DNA of 36,454 nucleotides from Pelagibacteraceae bacterium TMED65 (GTDB taxonomy: Bacteria > Pseudomonadota > Alphaproteobacteria > TMED127). Below, in pieces: positions 17,103 through 24,897 of the stretch. The stretch covers positions 12,491 through 48,944 of the forward strand of contig NHDS01000021.1 in NCBI GenBank assembly GCA_002167215.1, written 5' to 3'. The translations under genes were made by a program, and so were the position numbers. The notes beneath the pieces are model-generated. The model ran no database searches and was not told where the DNA came from. It saw nothing but the letters and a program-made list of their open reading frames with translations. Position 1 is the first letter of the stretch. Each line of letters begins with the position of its first letter.

Positions 17103-18815
17103 TAATTTTATGCTTTTATCACTAATTTGGTAAATTTTATCACAAAACCCAAGAAGTTTCTCATTGTGTGAAATAAAAATAATCGTTTTTTTACTTTTAA
17201 GGCTCTTTAAATAATCTATTATTTTTTTCTCTGTTTCGTTATCAAGAGCATTTGTAGCTTCGTCAAATACAAGTATTTCTCTGTCAAAGTAAAAGGATCG
17301 TGCTAATCCAATTCTTTGTCTTTGACCTCCAGAAACTAATGTTCCACTTTCACCTATTTGTGTTTCTAATTTATCTTCTAAATTATCTACAAAGTTTGTA
17401 AGTTGCGATTGCTTAGTTGACTCAATTATTTTTTCTACGTCTATTTTGTTTTCACCTAATGCAATGTTTTCTTTTATTGAACCATTAATTAAAAAAATAT
17501 TTTGTGGTAAATACGAAGATTTTTTTCTTAGATAATCATGATTTATACTTAAATCAATCTTATTATTAAATAAAATCTTTCCTGCGGTAGGTTTAACAAA
17601 CCCAAGTATCAAGTCTGCCAAAGTTGATTTTCCTGAACCAGAGGGTCCTATTATACCTATAGCTTCACCTGATTTAATAGTAAAATTTATATTTTCAAAA
17701 ATATAATCTTTTGATAAATTATAACTGAAGTTTACATCATTAAAAATAATATTTTTAAAATCAACATCTAAATCCTCGTTTGGGTTTTTGTAATACTTTT
17801 TTATGTTATCTTTTTCAATTTCTAAAAAATCATTACTTAAAACATCTATTGCATGAGAATATGTCCTTAATATTGACATACTACTTAAGATAACATTCGA
17901 TGATGGCAACAACCTTATGGCTGCAAAAGCAAAAATTCCAAAATTCGGAAGCATAGATAGATTTCCATAATTTTTTATTACAGATACAAATGACATTAAC
18001 ACAACAAAAAAAACCAAAATAAACTCCATTATATACCTTGGAGACAGCTGAATAATAGTTGATTTCTCTTTAGCTTTAATCATTATAGATAACAAATTTT
18101 TTATCTTTTCAAAAAAATAGTCTTCTTTTTTTAAAACTCTTATTTGTTTAAGCCCATTCATTGTTTCTATGATTGAATTTATTGCTGAGTTGCTTGAAAT
18201 ATTAATTTCTTTTCCGTATTTTTTTAACTTAAACTTAAATATTTTATCGTAGATTATAAAAATGGCTAAAACTAGTGATACTAATATTGAAAGGGTAATA
18301 AAATCTTTTGTTGACAAAAAAGCTATTATAAAAATTATTAAAATTATTTCGGAAAATATTTTTAATATACTTTGAACAACAACCGAAAATTCAGCAGTTA
18401 AGTTAACTATATTATATATATAATCTGAAGTCTTTTTTACCTTATGATCTAAATATTGCTGATTTTGATATCCGGAAAGCAATTTTAATCTTAAGTCATT
18501 CATCTGTCTTATACTAAATCTAACTATTGAGAAATTTACAAGTAATCCTAAAAGTAATTTTATTAAAAACATGAAAATTATTAAAATTCCTATGACTATT
18601 ATTGGGCTTGAGCCAGGAAAAAAACTATTAGATAATGTATATATTTTTGAGGTTAGGTTTTCATCTAAGTCTAAAAATACAGTGATGTAAGTTCCTATTA
18701 AACTTAAACCAATTAAGTCAAGTGTTGAAACTAATAGAAAAAATAAAAATATAATAAATAAGTATTTTTTATAAAAACCGATAAGTTGATATGATTTTAA
18801 TATATTTCTAAGCAA
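17088..18815 (-). CDS. ABC exporter, fused TMD-NBD half-transporter (PglK/MsbA-like flippase)
   Basis: A 575-residue half transporter that works as a dimer. Hydrophobic segments at roughly 19-44, 71-95, 150-190 and 263-305 form the six-helix membrane domain. The ATPase domain has Walker A GPSGSGKST at 390-398, Q-loop Q438, signature VSGGQRQR at 494-501, Walker B ILVFDEA at 514-520 and H-loop H550, all intact. Exporters of this type in glycan loci (PglK, WlaB, MsbA-like) flip lipid-linked oligosaccharides across the inner membrane, and that is the expected job here. The start codon is TTG at 18813-18815, judged from the typical N-terminal amphipathic helix. It follows the radical SAM gene on the same strand. 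Confidence 0.85.
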   Translation of the reverse strand: MLRNILKSYQLIGFYKKYLFIIFLFFLLVSTLDLIGLSLIGTYITVFLDLDENLTSKIYTLSNSFFPGSSPIIVIGILIIFMFLIKLLLGLLVNFSIVRFSIRQMNDLRLKLLSGYQNQQYLDHKVKKTSDYIYNIVNLTAEFSVVVQSILKIFSEIILIIFIIAFLSTKDFITLSILVSLVLAIFIIYDKIFKFKLKKYGKEINISSNSAINSIIETMNGLKQIRVLKKEDYFFEKIKNLLSIMIKAKEKSTIIQLSPRYIMEFILVFFVVLMSFVSVIKNYGNLSMLPNFGIFAFAAIRLLPSSNVILSSMSILRTYSHAIDVLSNDFLEIEKDNIKKYYKNPNEDLDVDFKNIIFNDVNFSYNLSKDYIFENINFTIKSGEAIGIIGPSGSGKSTLADLILGFVKPTAGKILFNNKIDLSINHDYLRKKSSYLPQNIFLINGSIKENIALGENKIDVEKIIESTKQSQLTNFVDNLEDKLETQIGESGTLVSGGQRQRIGLARSFYFDREILVFDEATNALDNETEKKIIDYLKSLKSKKTIIFISHNEKLLGFCDKIYQISDKSIKLLNKA

Positions 18816-18851
18816 TTTTTACCAATCTTAATTTTCAAAATAATTAAGTTA

Positions 18852-18983
18852 TTACTTGAAACGTGAAATAAATGTTTTTTCATCTAGAGCATCAAGATTA
18901 TCTTTTGCAGTATAGTGGTAAACACAAGTTTTACAGCCTTCAACTTTTTTTTTTAAACCTTGTATGTGTTTTAACTGAATATC
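18852..18983 (-). pseudogene. Detached SPASM tail of the radical SAM gene at 18984-19877
   Basis: Directly after the TAA at 18984-18986, in the same frame, 43 sense codons run to a TAA at 18852-18854. They encode DIQLKHIQGLKKK, then EGCKTC, then a segment ending FISRFK. The GCKTC pair (residues 315 and 318 of the read-through product) is what a SPASM domain needs as its last iron-sulphur ligands, and QLKHIQG plus a C-x2-C normally follow the DIWNGSL motif in this family. The tail has no start codon of its own. It is either dead DNA after a recent nonsense mutation, or translated by read-through, or the stop is a sequence error. Confidence 0.7.
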
Positions 18984-19877
18984 TTAATGTAAAGAGCCAT
19001 TCCAAATATCTTTTAAACTTTCTTTATTTAAATCCCCTATATAAGTTTTTTTTTCCCAATCAACACAACAAATAGATACTTTTAAATCAGAATGTATAAC
19101 CATACTATAGAAAGGGTATGGACAACATTTTTTTTTAGCTTTGTAATGATCAGTCGATAATAAATCTTTACGGTCAATCATAGATAAATTACCCTCTTCG
19201 GGATCATTCCAATTCTGAAGGGGCTCAATCAATGTTTCATCACCAAGACCAGTAAAATCCCTTAAAAACTCTTCATTTTGCTCTTTTTTTTGAGAGTCTA
19301 TCATTTTTACTAGAACTCTTGGAAAATCATAATTATTTTCTTCTTTAAAAGTTTTAAATTTCTTTATATTTTGTTTTACTCTTGATAGATTTATTTTACT
19401 TTGTGTAATATCTCTATGTATCTGTTCATTACTTCCAAATATTGATATTCTTAAATAGCTTAAGCCACTTTCACAAAGACCTTGAAATTTTTCTTCGGTA
19501 AGTAGTGCACCATTTGAAGATATCATATAAGAATAACTCAAATCATCTGAGACTGCTTTTTGAACAAATTTTATTATGTTTTTATTTGCAAATGGCTCAC
19601 CCATCATAAAAAAATTTAATTGTTTTAATCTTGGTAACATTTTTAATTGACTTGTGATTATTTCAAAATTTTCAGGTGATAACATAAAATTGCCACCTGC
19701 TTTTTCTTTATAATTGTCAAATGACTCAGGGCAAAACTTACACTTAAAATTACATATATTTGTTGGCTCAATATGAACTGTAAGTGGACCTTGAAGGGGA
19801 ATAGAGTCTATTAGGCTCACTCTCTTTTCGTTAATTCTATCAGAATAACTTTTAGGTACAGTATTTTTTGATATCAC
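18984..19877 (-). CDS. Radical SAM/SPASM enzyme cut short by an in-frame TAA
   Basis: The open part gives 297 residues. The radical SAM signature is C42-x3-C46-x2-C49 in NICNFKCKFC, GEP appears in MMGEPFANK near residue 93, and SPASM cysteines begin with KKCCPYPF and VSICCVDW. The family hallmark GDLNKESLKDIWNGSL follows, but the next codon but one is TAA (18984-18986), and the remaining SPASM part with its CxxC continues in frame to 18852. The truncated product would lack ligands for one auxiliary cluster and is probably impaired. The start is GTG at 19875-19877, giving a family-like N-terminus. Such SPASM enzymes act on peptides or sugars; the locus suggests sugars. Confidence 0.75.
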   Translation of the reverse strand: MISKNTVPKSYSDRINEKRVSLIDSIPLQGPLTVHIEPTNICNFKCKFCPESFDNYKEKAGGNFMLSPENFEIITSQLKMLPRLKQLNFFMMGEPFANKNIIKFVQKAVSDDLSYSYMISSNGALLTEEKFQGLCESGLSYLRISIFGSNEQIHRDITQSKINLSRVKQNIKKFKTFKEENNYDFPRVLVKMIDSQKKEQNEEFLRDFTGLGDETLIEPLQNWNDPEEGNLSMIDRKDLLSTDHYKAKKKCCPYPFYSMVIHSDLKVSICCVDWEKKTYIGDLNKESLKDIWNGSLH

Positions 19878-20011
19878 GTTATATAGTTATATATTGTTAT
19901 TTTGCTTTATTACAAAAAAAAAAGTAGATTGTCTATTATATTATAATTAATTAAATAAAAAAGCTGCAAAATTGTGAATTAACTCACATAATATTATTTA
20001 ATGTCATAAAT
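19878..20011. promoter_or_regulatory. Divergent spacer between the radical SAM gene and gmhA
   Basis: A 134-base non-coding stretch, one of the longest in the window, separating divergent transcription units. It contains an A-tract near 19913-19923 and TATAAT at 19942-19947 on the plus strand, about 65 bases before the gmhA ATG. No matching -35 box is seen at the expected distance. No hairpin or riboswitch-like structure stands out. A promoter here is expected from the layout, but the exact site is uncertain. Confidence 0.25.
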
Positions 20012-20599
20012 ATGTTAAAAAAAAAAGTTATACAGGCTTTCGAAGATGAATTAAATAATTTAATAATTGTTACTGAGTTTCTTAAGAAAAAAAAAATAAA
20101 AAATTTTGAAAAACTTTGCGACTCTTCGATCAAAGCTATAAACAAGGGTAATAAAATTATTTTTTTTGGTAACGGAGGTAGTGCTGCTGATTCTTTACAT
20201 TTAGCAACAGAATTAAAAGTAAAGTATAAAAAAAAAAGAAAAGCTATTAATGCAATAGCATTATCTTCTGATACAGCTTCAATTACAGCAATAGCTAATG
20301 ATTTCAACTTTAAATATATATTTTCAAGACAGCTTGAAGCACTAGGAACACCAGGTGATATTGCAATTGCATTAACTACTTCAGGAAATAGTAGAAATTT
20401 AATTGAAGCATGTAAAGTTGCTAAGAAATTGAAGATTAAAACTTTTTGTTTTTCTGGGAATAACGGAGGTTTATTAAAAAAATATGTAAATCATGCAATA
20501 ATAATTCCCTCAAAAGTTACATCGATAATACAAGTTTTTGAACTTTTCTTAGGACAAATTTACTGTGGAATTTTAGAAGAATATTTTTTTAAAAAATAG
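20012..20599 (+). CDS. gmhA: Sedoheptulose-7-phosphate isomerase (phosphoheptose isomerase)
   Basis: A 195-residue SIS-domain enzyme that converts sedoheptulose 7-phosphate to D-glycero-D-manno-heptose 7-phosphate, the first step to activated heptoses. The phosphate-binding serine loop GNGGSAADS is at 53-61, followed by HLATEL with H63 and the catalytic glutamate E67. The second sugar-phosphate loop TTSGNSRN is at 122-129. Length and motif order match GmhA throughout. It heads a plus-strand pair with the hddC-gmhB fusion nine bases downstream. With hddA at 24894-25883, the GDP-heptose branch is more likely than the ADP-heptose branch. Confidence 0.9.
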   Translation: MLKKKVIQAFEDELNNLIIVTEFLKKKKIKNFEKLCDSSIKAINKGNKIIFFGNGGSAADSLHLATELKVKYKKKRKAINAIALSSDTASITAIANDFNFKYIFSRQLEALGTPGDIAIALTTSGNSRNLIEACKVAKKLKIKTFCFSGNNGGLLKKYVNHAIIIPSKVTSIIQVFELFLGQIYCGILEEYFFKK

Positions 20600-20608
20600 T
20601 GTTTTAAA

Positions 20609-21820
20609 ATGATTAAAGTAGGTAATTTTCCAAAAATAGATGTAGTTATATTGGCAGGGGGAAAAGGGACAAGAATCAAGAAATTTTTAAATGGTAAACC
20701 AAAACCAATGATTAAAATTATTAAAAGAGATTTTGTTGATTATATAATTAAAAAAGTTTCCAGTTATCCTGTTAACAAAATTTTTATAATGTGTGGTTTT
20801 AGAGGAAATAAAATTTATAAGAAATACAATAATACTTTTCAAAATTTAGTGCCAATTTCATGCATTATAGAAAAAAAGCCACTTGGCACTGGTGGAGCTA
20901 TAAAAAGTTTAAAAAATAAAGTTGCTCGAAATTTTATTGTTTTAAACGGAGATACTTATTTTGATATTGATCTATCAGTTTTTTTCAAAAATAAAAATAA
21001 AAATAAAATTATTATGTCTTTGGCAAAAAACAAGACCTATAATTCTAATAATAAACTTATTCGCTTAGGATTAGATTCAAAAAAAAAAATATTTTATAAT
21101 AAAAAATCTAAATTATTTAATGGAGGAATTTATTTTCTAAATAAAAATATTTTTAGAAAATTAAATGATATTAAGAAAAAATTTATCTCATTTGAGGAGG
21201 ATTTTATTCATAAGGAAATATTACTAAAAAAAGTTTATGGTATTTACTTTAATAATTTTTTTTTAGACATTGGAACAAAAAAAAACTTAGCACTTGCAAA
21301 GAAGGTTATTCCAAAAATAACAAAAAAAGCAGCAGTTTTTTTAGATAGGGACGGTGTTATAAATATTGACAAGGGATATGTATTTAAAATTAAAGATTTT
21401 ATTTTTAAACCAAATGTAATTAAAATCTTACAAAAAATGACAAAAAATGACTTTTACATATTTATAGTAACAAACCAAGCCGGTATTGCACATGGTAAAT
21501 TTCTTCTTACCGATTATATAAATTTACAATTAAATATAAAAAAATATTTATTTAAAAATAAAGTTATAATAAATGATTTGAGATTTTGTCCTTTTCACAA
21601 AAATTCAAGAATAGAAGAATATAGAAAAAATTCAATGTACAGAAAACCTGGAAATCTTATGATTGAGAGTATTAAAAAAAATTGGGATCTAGATTTAAAA
21701 AAATCATTTATGATAGGAGATAAACCAACTGACAAAATTTGTGCAGAAAAAAGTAATCTTAAATTTTATTATCCTAAAAAAAATATACTAGAACAGTTTA
21801 GAAAAATTATCGAAATTTAA
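20609..21820 (+). CDS. Fusion of heptose-1-phosphate guanylyltransferase and heptose-1,7-bisphosphate phosphatase
   Basis: A 403-residue two-domain protein. Residues 10-235 are an HddC-like nucleotidyltransferase with VILAGGKGTRI at 13-23, KPKPMIKI at 30-37, GTGGAIKS at 93-100 and the metal-binding LNGDTYFD at 112-119. Residues 241-403 are a HAD-family GmhB-like phosphatase with DRDGVIN at 246-252 (nucleophile D246, acid D248), VTNQAGI at 287-293, YRKPGNLM at 344-351 and IGDKPTD at 369-375. Together with GmhA and HddA these two activities complete synthesis of GDP-D-glycero-alpha-D-manno-heptose. The zinc loop of GmhB is only partly kept: C327 and H330 are present, but the later two cysteines are replaced by Ser-Met-Tyr. 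The stop overlaps the convergent epimerase's stop in TTAA. Confidence 0.88.
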   Translation: MIKVGNFPKIDVVILAGGKGTRIKKFLNGKPKPMIKIIKRDFVDYIIKKVSSYPVNKIFIMCGFRGNKIYKKYNNTFQNLVPISCIIEKKPLGTGGAIKSLKNKVARNFIVLNGDTYFDIDLSVFFKNKNKNKIIMSLAKNKTYNSNNKLIRLGLDSKKKIFYNKKSKLFNGGIYFLNKNIFRKLNDIKKKFISFEEDFIHKEILLKKVYGIYFNNFFLDIGTKKNLALAKKVIPKITKKAAVFLDRDGVINIDKGYVFKIKDFIFKPNVIKILQKMTKNDFYIFIVTNQAGIAHGKFLLTDYINLQLNIKKYLFKNKVIINDLRFCPFHKNSRIEEYRKNSMYRKPGNLMIESIKKNWDLDLKKSFMIGDKPTDKICAEKSNLKFYYPKKNILEQFRKIIEI

Positions 21821-22758
21821 TAATTGTTTTTTATTAAATTGTCATTATGACGATAAAACTGAATTAATTCAGAAATCCCAGTATCTAAACTTATCTCAGC
21901 TTTAAATCCTTTTTTTTCTATTTTTTTGTTACTAACAAAATAATCTCTTTGATCAGGATCCTTCATATTATCAATATTATTTATTTTTAAATCAGGAATA
22001 AATTTTTTAATTTTTTTTGCTAGTTGAGTCTTTGATATATTTGCAGAAGACAATCCTGCATTATAACTTTCCCCTTTTAATTTATCAAAATTATTTATGG
22101 CAAAAACAAAAACTTTTGTAATATCCTGAATATGTATAAAATTTCTTCTAAAATGACCCTCAAAAATATTTAATTTTTTTTTTTTAAAAGCTGTGAAAGT
22201 AAAATTGTTAACTAATAAGTCTGTTCTCATTCTATATGAATATCCAAATACTGTTGCTAGTCTAAAAGAGATTGAGTTTTTTCTTTTCATAACTAATTTT
22301 TCTGCCTCAACTTTAGTTCTTCCATATAATGATATTGGCTTCAAATCAGAATTTTCATCACAATATTTATTTTTTTGTCCAATACCATAGCCTGAATTGG
22401 TAGTTGGATATAAGATTTTATGTTTTCTTTTTAAATTTTTCATCAAAAACTCTATTGATTTAAGATTAACTTGGTTAGCTTCTTTTTTATTTTTTTCACA
22501 AAGTTTTGCTCCTACCAATGCAGCTAAAGGTATTATAAATTCATTCGCACTTATAATTTTTTTGTAAAGTTTTTTATTCCTAACGTCTCCAAAAATAAAT
22601 TTAAAATTTTTGTTATAAAGGAGGTGTGCTAATGAATTTTTGGAAAAAATTAGTCTATCCATAACAGTTACTTTATGGCCCAATTCAATTAACCTGGTTG
22701 ATAACATCGAGCCTATATATCCTGCACCTCCTGTGATTAACACATTATACTTTTTCAT
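21817..22758 (-). CDS. NAD-dependent sugar-nucleotide epimerase/dehydratase (extended SDR)
   Basis: A 313-residue extended SDR with GGAGYIG at 10-16, FGDVRN at 56-61 (the aspartate that contacts the adenine), PTTNSGYG at 118-125, and the catalytic pair Y145/K149 in YGRTK. All catalytic elements are intact. In a GDP-heptose locus it may act after the 4,6-dehydratase, as a 3,5- or 5-epimerase/4-reductase, or as an independent C4 epimerase; sequence alone does not decide. Its ATG at 22758 overlaps the end of the 4,6-dehydratase-like gene by 4 bases, so the two are coupled. Its stop overlaps that of the convergent hddC-gmhB fusion. Confidence 0.8.
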   Translation of the reverse strand: MKKYNVLITGGAGYIGSMLSTRLIELGHKVTVMDRLIFSKNSLAHLLYNKNFKFIFGDVRNKKLYKKIISANEFIIPLAALVGAKLCEKNKKEANQVNLKSIEFLMKNLKRKHKILYPTTNSGYGIGQKNKYCDENSDLKPISLYGRTKVEAEKLVMKRKNSISFRLATVFGYSYRMRTDLLVNNFTFTAFKKKKLNIFEGHFRRNFIHIQDITKVFVFAINNFDKLKGESYNAGLSSANISKTQLAKKIKKFIPDLKINNIDNMKDPDQRDYFVSNKKIEKKGFKAEISLDTGISELIQFYRHNDNLIKNNY

Positions 22759-23721
22759 AATAATATTTTCCTCGTTTCTTCTAGAAGGTAGTTGATACTC
22801 TCATTTAGATCATATTGTTCCTTCCAATAAGTTTCTCTTTTAAATAAATTAGAATTTGATATTTGCAAATTAATATCAGTTGGTCTAATTAAATTCTTAT
22901 TCTCTTTTGTCTTAATATTAACTTTTGACCTTTTTATTAATGTTTTAAGAAAATTTTTCACAGTAATTGATTTTTTTCCACTAATATTATACACCCTCCC
23001 CTTTTTTCCTTTTAATGCAGTTAACCAATATGCTTCCATCGCATCACGAATATCTAAAATTGTACGTTTGCTTGAAAGGTTACCATGATAAAGATATTTT
23101 TGTTTTTTCATTTCTATTTTAATAATTTGTCGTGCAAAAGCTGAGGCAAAAAGATTTTTTCTTCTTGCATTCAGATAAGTAAACATTCTTGTAACAATTA
23201 TATCTAAATTATAGACTCTCTGATAATTCAGTGCCAATTGATCTTGAAATGTCTTTGAGACTGCGTATGGATTAATTGGGTTTATTTTATTTAGCTCATT
23301 TATCGGCTGATGTTTTTTCTTAACGTTTCCATAAACCTCAGAAGTGCTACACATTATAAAGCGTCCTTTATAATTATTCACTCTTAAGGTTTCTAATAAA
23401 TTTAAAGTTAGATTTATATTATTACTGACAATTTCATAAGGTTTTGAAAAAGATCCTAAAACATCAGCATTTGATGCAAGATGAAAAATTATTTTAGGTT
23501 TAATTTTTTTTAAAATTTTTTTTGTTTTTGAAAAATCAAGTAAATCACAAAAATGTAGATAAACTTTTTTTTGGTTTTTTAAATTTCTTAGATTGTATTG
23601 ATTAAGTTGTTTTTTTTGTCTGTAGAGACCATGAATTTCATATTTTTTTTTTTTTTAATATATGCTCTGCTAAATAACTACCTCCACTCCCTGAAATTCC
23701 TGTGATTAAAACTTTGGTCAT
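22755..23721 (-). pseudogene. GDP-mannose/heptose 4,6-dehydratase-like gene with a frameshift at an A14 tract
   Basis: Read from ATG 23719-23721, the gene begins MTKVLITGISGSGGSYLAEH, an NAD-binding start of the GDP-mannose 4,6-dehydratase family, and reaches a run of 14 A (coding strand, 23643-23656). In the original frame the next codons are ATA TGA. One base away, the protein resumes as YEIHGLYRQ, continues through IFHLASNADVLGSF, CSTSEVYG and YAVSKTFQDQLALNYQR, and ends at 22755. With the frame corrected the product is about 321 residues, normal for the family. The downstream 208 residues alone (from GTG 23381) lack the NAD-binding domain. The family makes 4-keto-6-deoxy GDP-sugars; the neighbouring heptose genes suggest GDP-heptose as substrate. 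Confidence 0.8.
23643..23656 (-). repeat. A14 homopolymer at the frameshift site
   Basis: Fourteen consecutive T on the plus strand (A on the coding strand) inside the 4,6-dehydratase-like gene. Thirteen or sixteen A would restore the frame. Tracts of this length are prone to polymerase slippage, so this could be a phase-variable switch, an RNA-slippage site or a homopolymer sequencing error. Confidence 0.85.
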
Positions 23722-23724
23722 AAA

Positions 23725-24897
23725 CTAGATTTCATTCAATAGTCTACAAATATTTAATATCTTACTTTTTTTTAATGATGGATAATTACCTATATAATAT
23801 CCAAAATCATGGATTATATCAGTATTTGATAATTTACCTAAAATTTTATATTTTTTCTTAAATAAGCTCAAATAGGGTTGTCTTGCCTGATTTCCACCAC
23901 CCGCAAGACCTCTACGAAATTCAATATTATTCTTTTTTAATTTTGTTTCAAATTTAATTCTAAAGGAAAAATTTCTAAATGCTTTCTCAAATATTATTAT
24001 TAAAGCGTAGTTGCATGATCCAATCATATTGAATTTAGTGAAATATTTTTCATTACTTAAATTTTTTATAAAATACTCAAAATTCCTTATCCGTCTTTTA
24101 TTATTATTGCTTAATCTTTTGATTTGGCTAAGTCCGTAAACTGCATTTATTTCAGTACTTCTAAAATTGTAACCAGGATAAGCAAAAAAAAATTCTTTGT
24201 TAACTTTTGGATACTTTTTATAAAAATTTAACTTCATCTTTTGATCTAAACTCTCCCTTAGCATGCCATGGCTTCGCATAATTCTCATTTTTTCATATAT
24301 TTCTTTGTTGTTTGTAGAAACCATTCCTCCCTCAACTGTTGACATATGGTGAGCATAATAAAAAGAAAAATTAGATATTTCTCCAAATGTGCCTAGTTTT
24401 TTTTTATTAAATGTAGCACCATGTGACTCACAAACATCTTCAATAAGCATTATATTTTTTTTTTTAAGTAAAGTGAGTAATTCTTTAGAAAGACAATTTA
24501 GTCCTAAAACATGTGTTAAAAAAACTGCTCTTGTTTTTTTATTAATAGCTTTTTTTATTAATTCAAAATTTGCTCCTAAATTATTTAAATTAATGTCAAT
24601 AAATACTGGTTTAAAGTTACAATATAAAATTGAAGTAACATCTGAAACCCATGTAAGAGCTGGAACAATAATTTCTCCATCTTTATATAAAGTTCGTAAA
24701 TAAGATATTGATAATAAATTTGCTGAAGATCCTGAATTGACAAATACACTATACTTTGTGCCAAGCCATTTACTCCATTGTTTTTCAAATTCTCGCACTT
24801 TTTTATTATTTGTTAAAATAGGATTTGTTTTTAAAAAATTGGCAACTTTCAAATTATCTTTTTGAGTAATATTATTAGTCATTAAAATATGTTTCAT
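23725..24897 (-). CDS. ColD/E1-like PLP-dependent sugar 3-dehydratase (catalytic Lys replaced by His)
   Basis: A 390-residue member of the DegT/DnrJ/EryC1 fold: NSGSSANLLS at 54-63, PALTWVSDV at 79-87, and EDVCESHGATF at 153-163. At the Schiff-base lysine position the sequence reads FSFYYAHHMSTVEGGM, so residue 183 is His, not Lys. A His here marks the dehydratases ColD (GDP-4-keto-6-deoxymannose 3-dehydratase) and the CDP-linked E1, which use PLP or PMP to remove the C3 hydroxyl. The most economical reading is a 3-deoxygenating enzyme that takes the 4-keto-6-deoxy product of the adjacent dehydratase-like gene. PLP/PMP turnover would need glutamate in the ColD manner. It overlaps hddA by 4 bases. 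Confidence 0.78.
   Translation of the reverse strand: MKHILMTNNITQKDNLKVANFLKTNPILTNNKKVREFEKQWSKWLGTKYSVFVNSGSSANLLSISYLRTLYKDGEIIVPALTWVSDVTSILYCNFKPVFIDINLNNLGANFELIKKAINKKTRAVFLTHVLGLNCLSKELLTLLKKKNIMLIEDVCESHGATFNKKKLGTFGEISNFSFYYAHHMSTVEGGMVSTNNKEIYEKMRIMRSHGMLRESLDQKMKLNFYKKYPKVNKEFFFAYPGYNFRSTEINAVYGLSQIKRLSNNNKRRIRNFEYFIKNLSNEKYFTKFNMIGSCNYALIIIFEKAFRNFSFRIKFETKLKKNNIEFRRGLAGGGNQARQPYLSLFKKKYKILGKLSNTDIIHDFGYYIGNYPSLKKSKILNICRLLNEI

Noticed and set aside
19984..20307. Minus-strand frame of 107 residues opposite gmhA
   Set aside because: It mirrors the GmhA phosphate-loop region; composition is typical of antisense frames in AT-rich DNA.
20609..21820. Possibility that the nucleotidyltransferase-HAD protein is two genes joined by a sequence error
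   Set aside because: The frame runs through the linker (about residues 230-241) with normal coding character and no homopolymer at the junction, and such fusions fit the pathway.
24585..24788. Second minus-strand frame within the ColD-like gene
   Set aside because: It overlaps the conserved N-terminal PLP domain in another frame on the same strand and has no recognisable feature.
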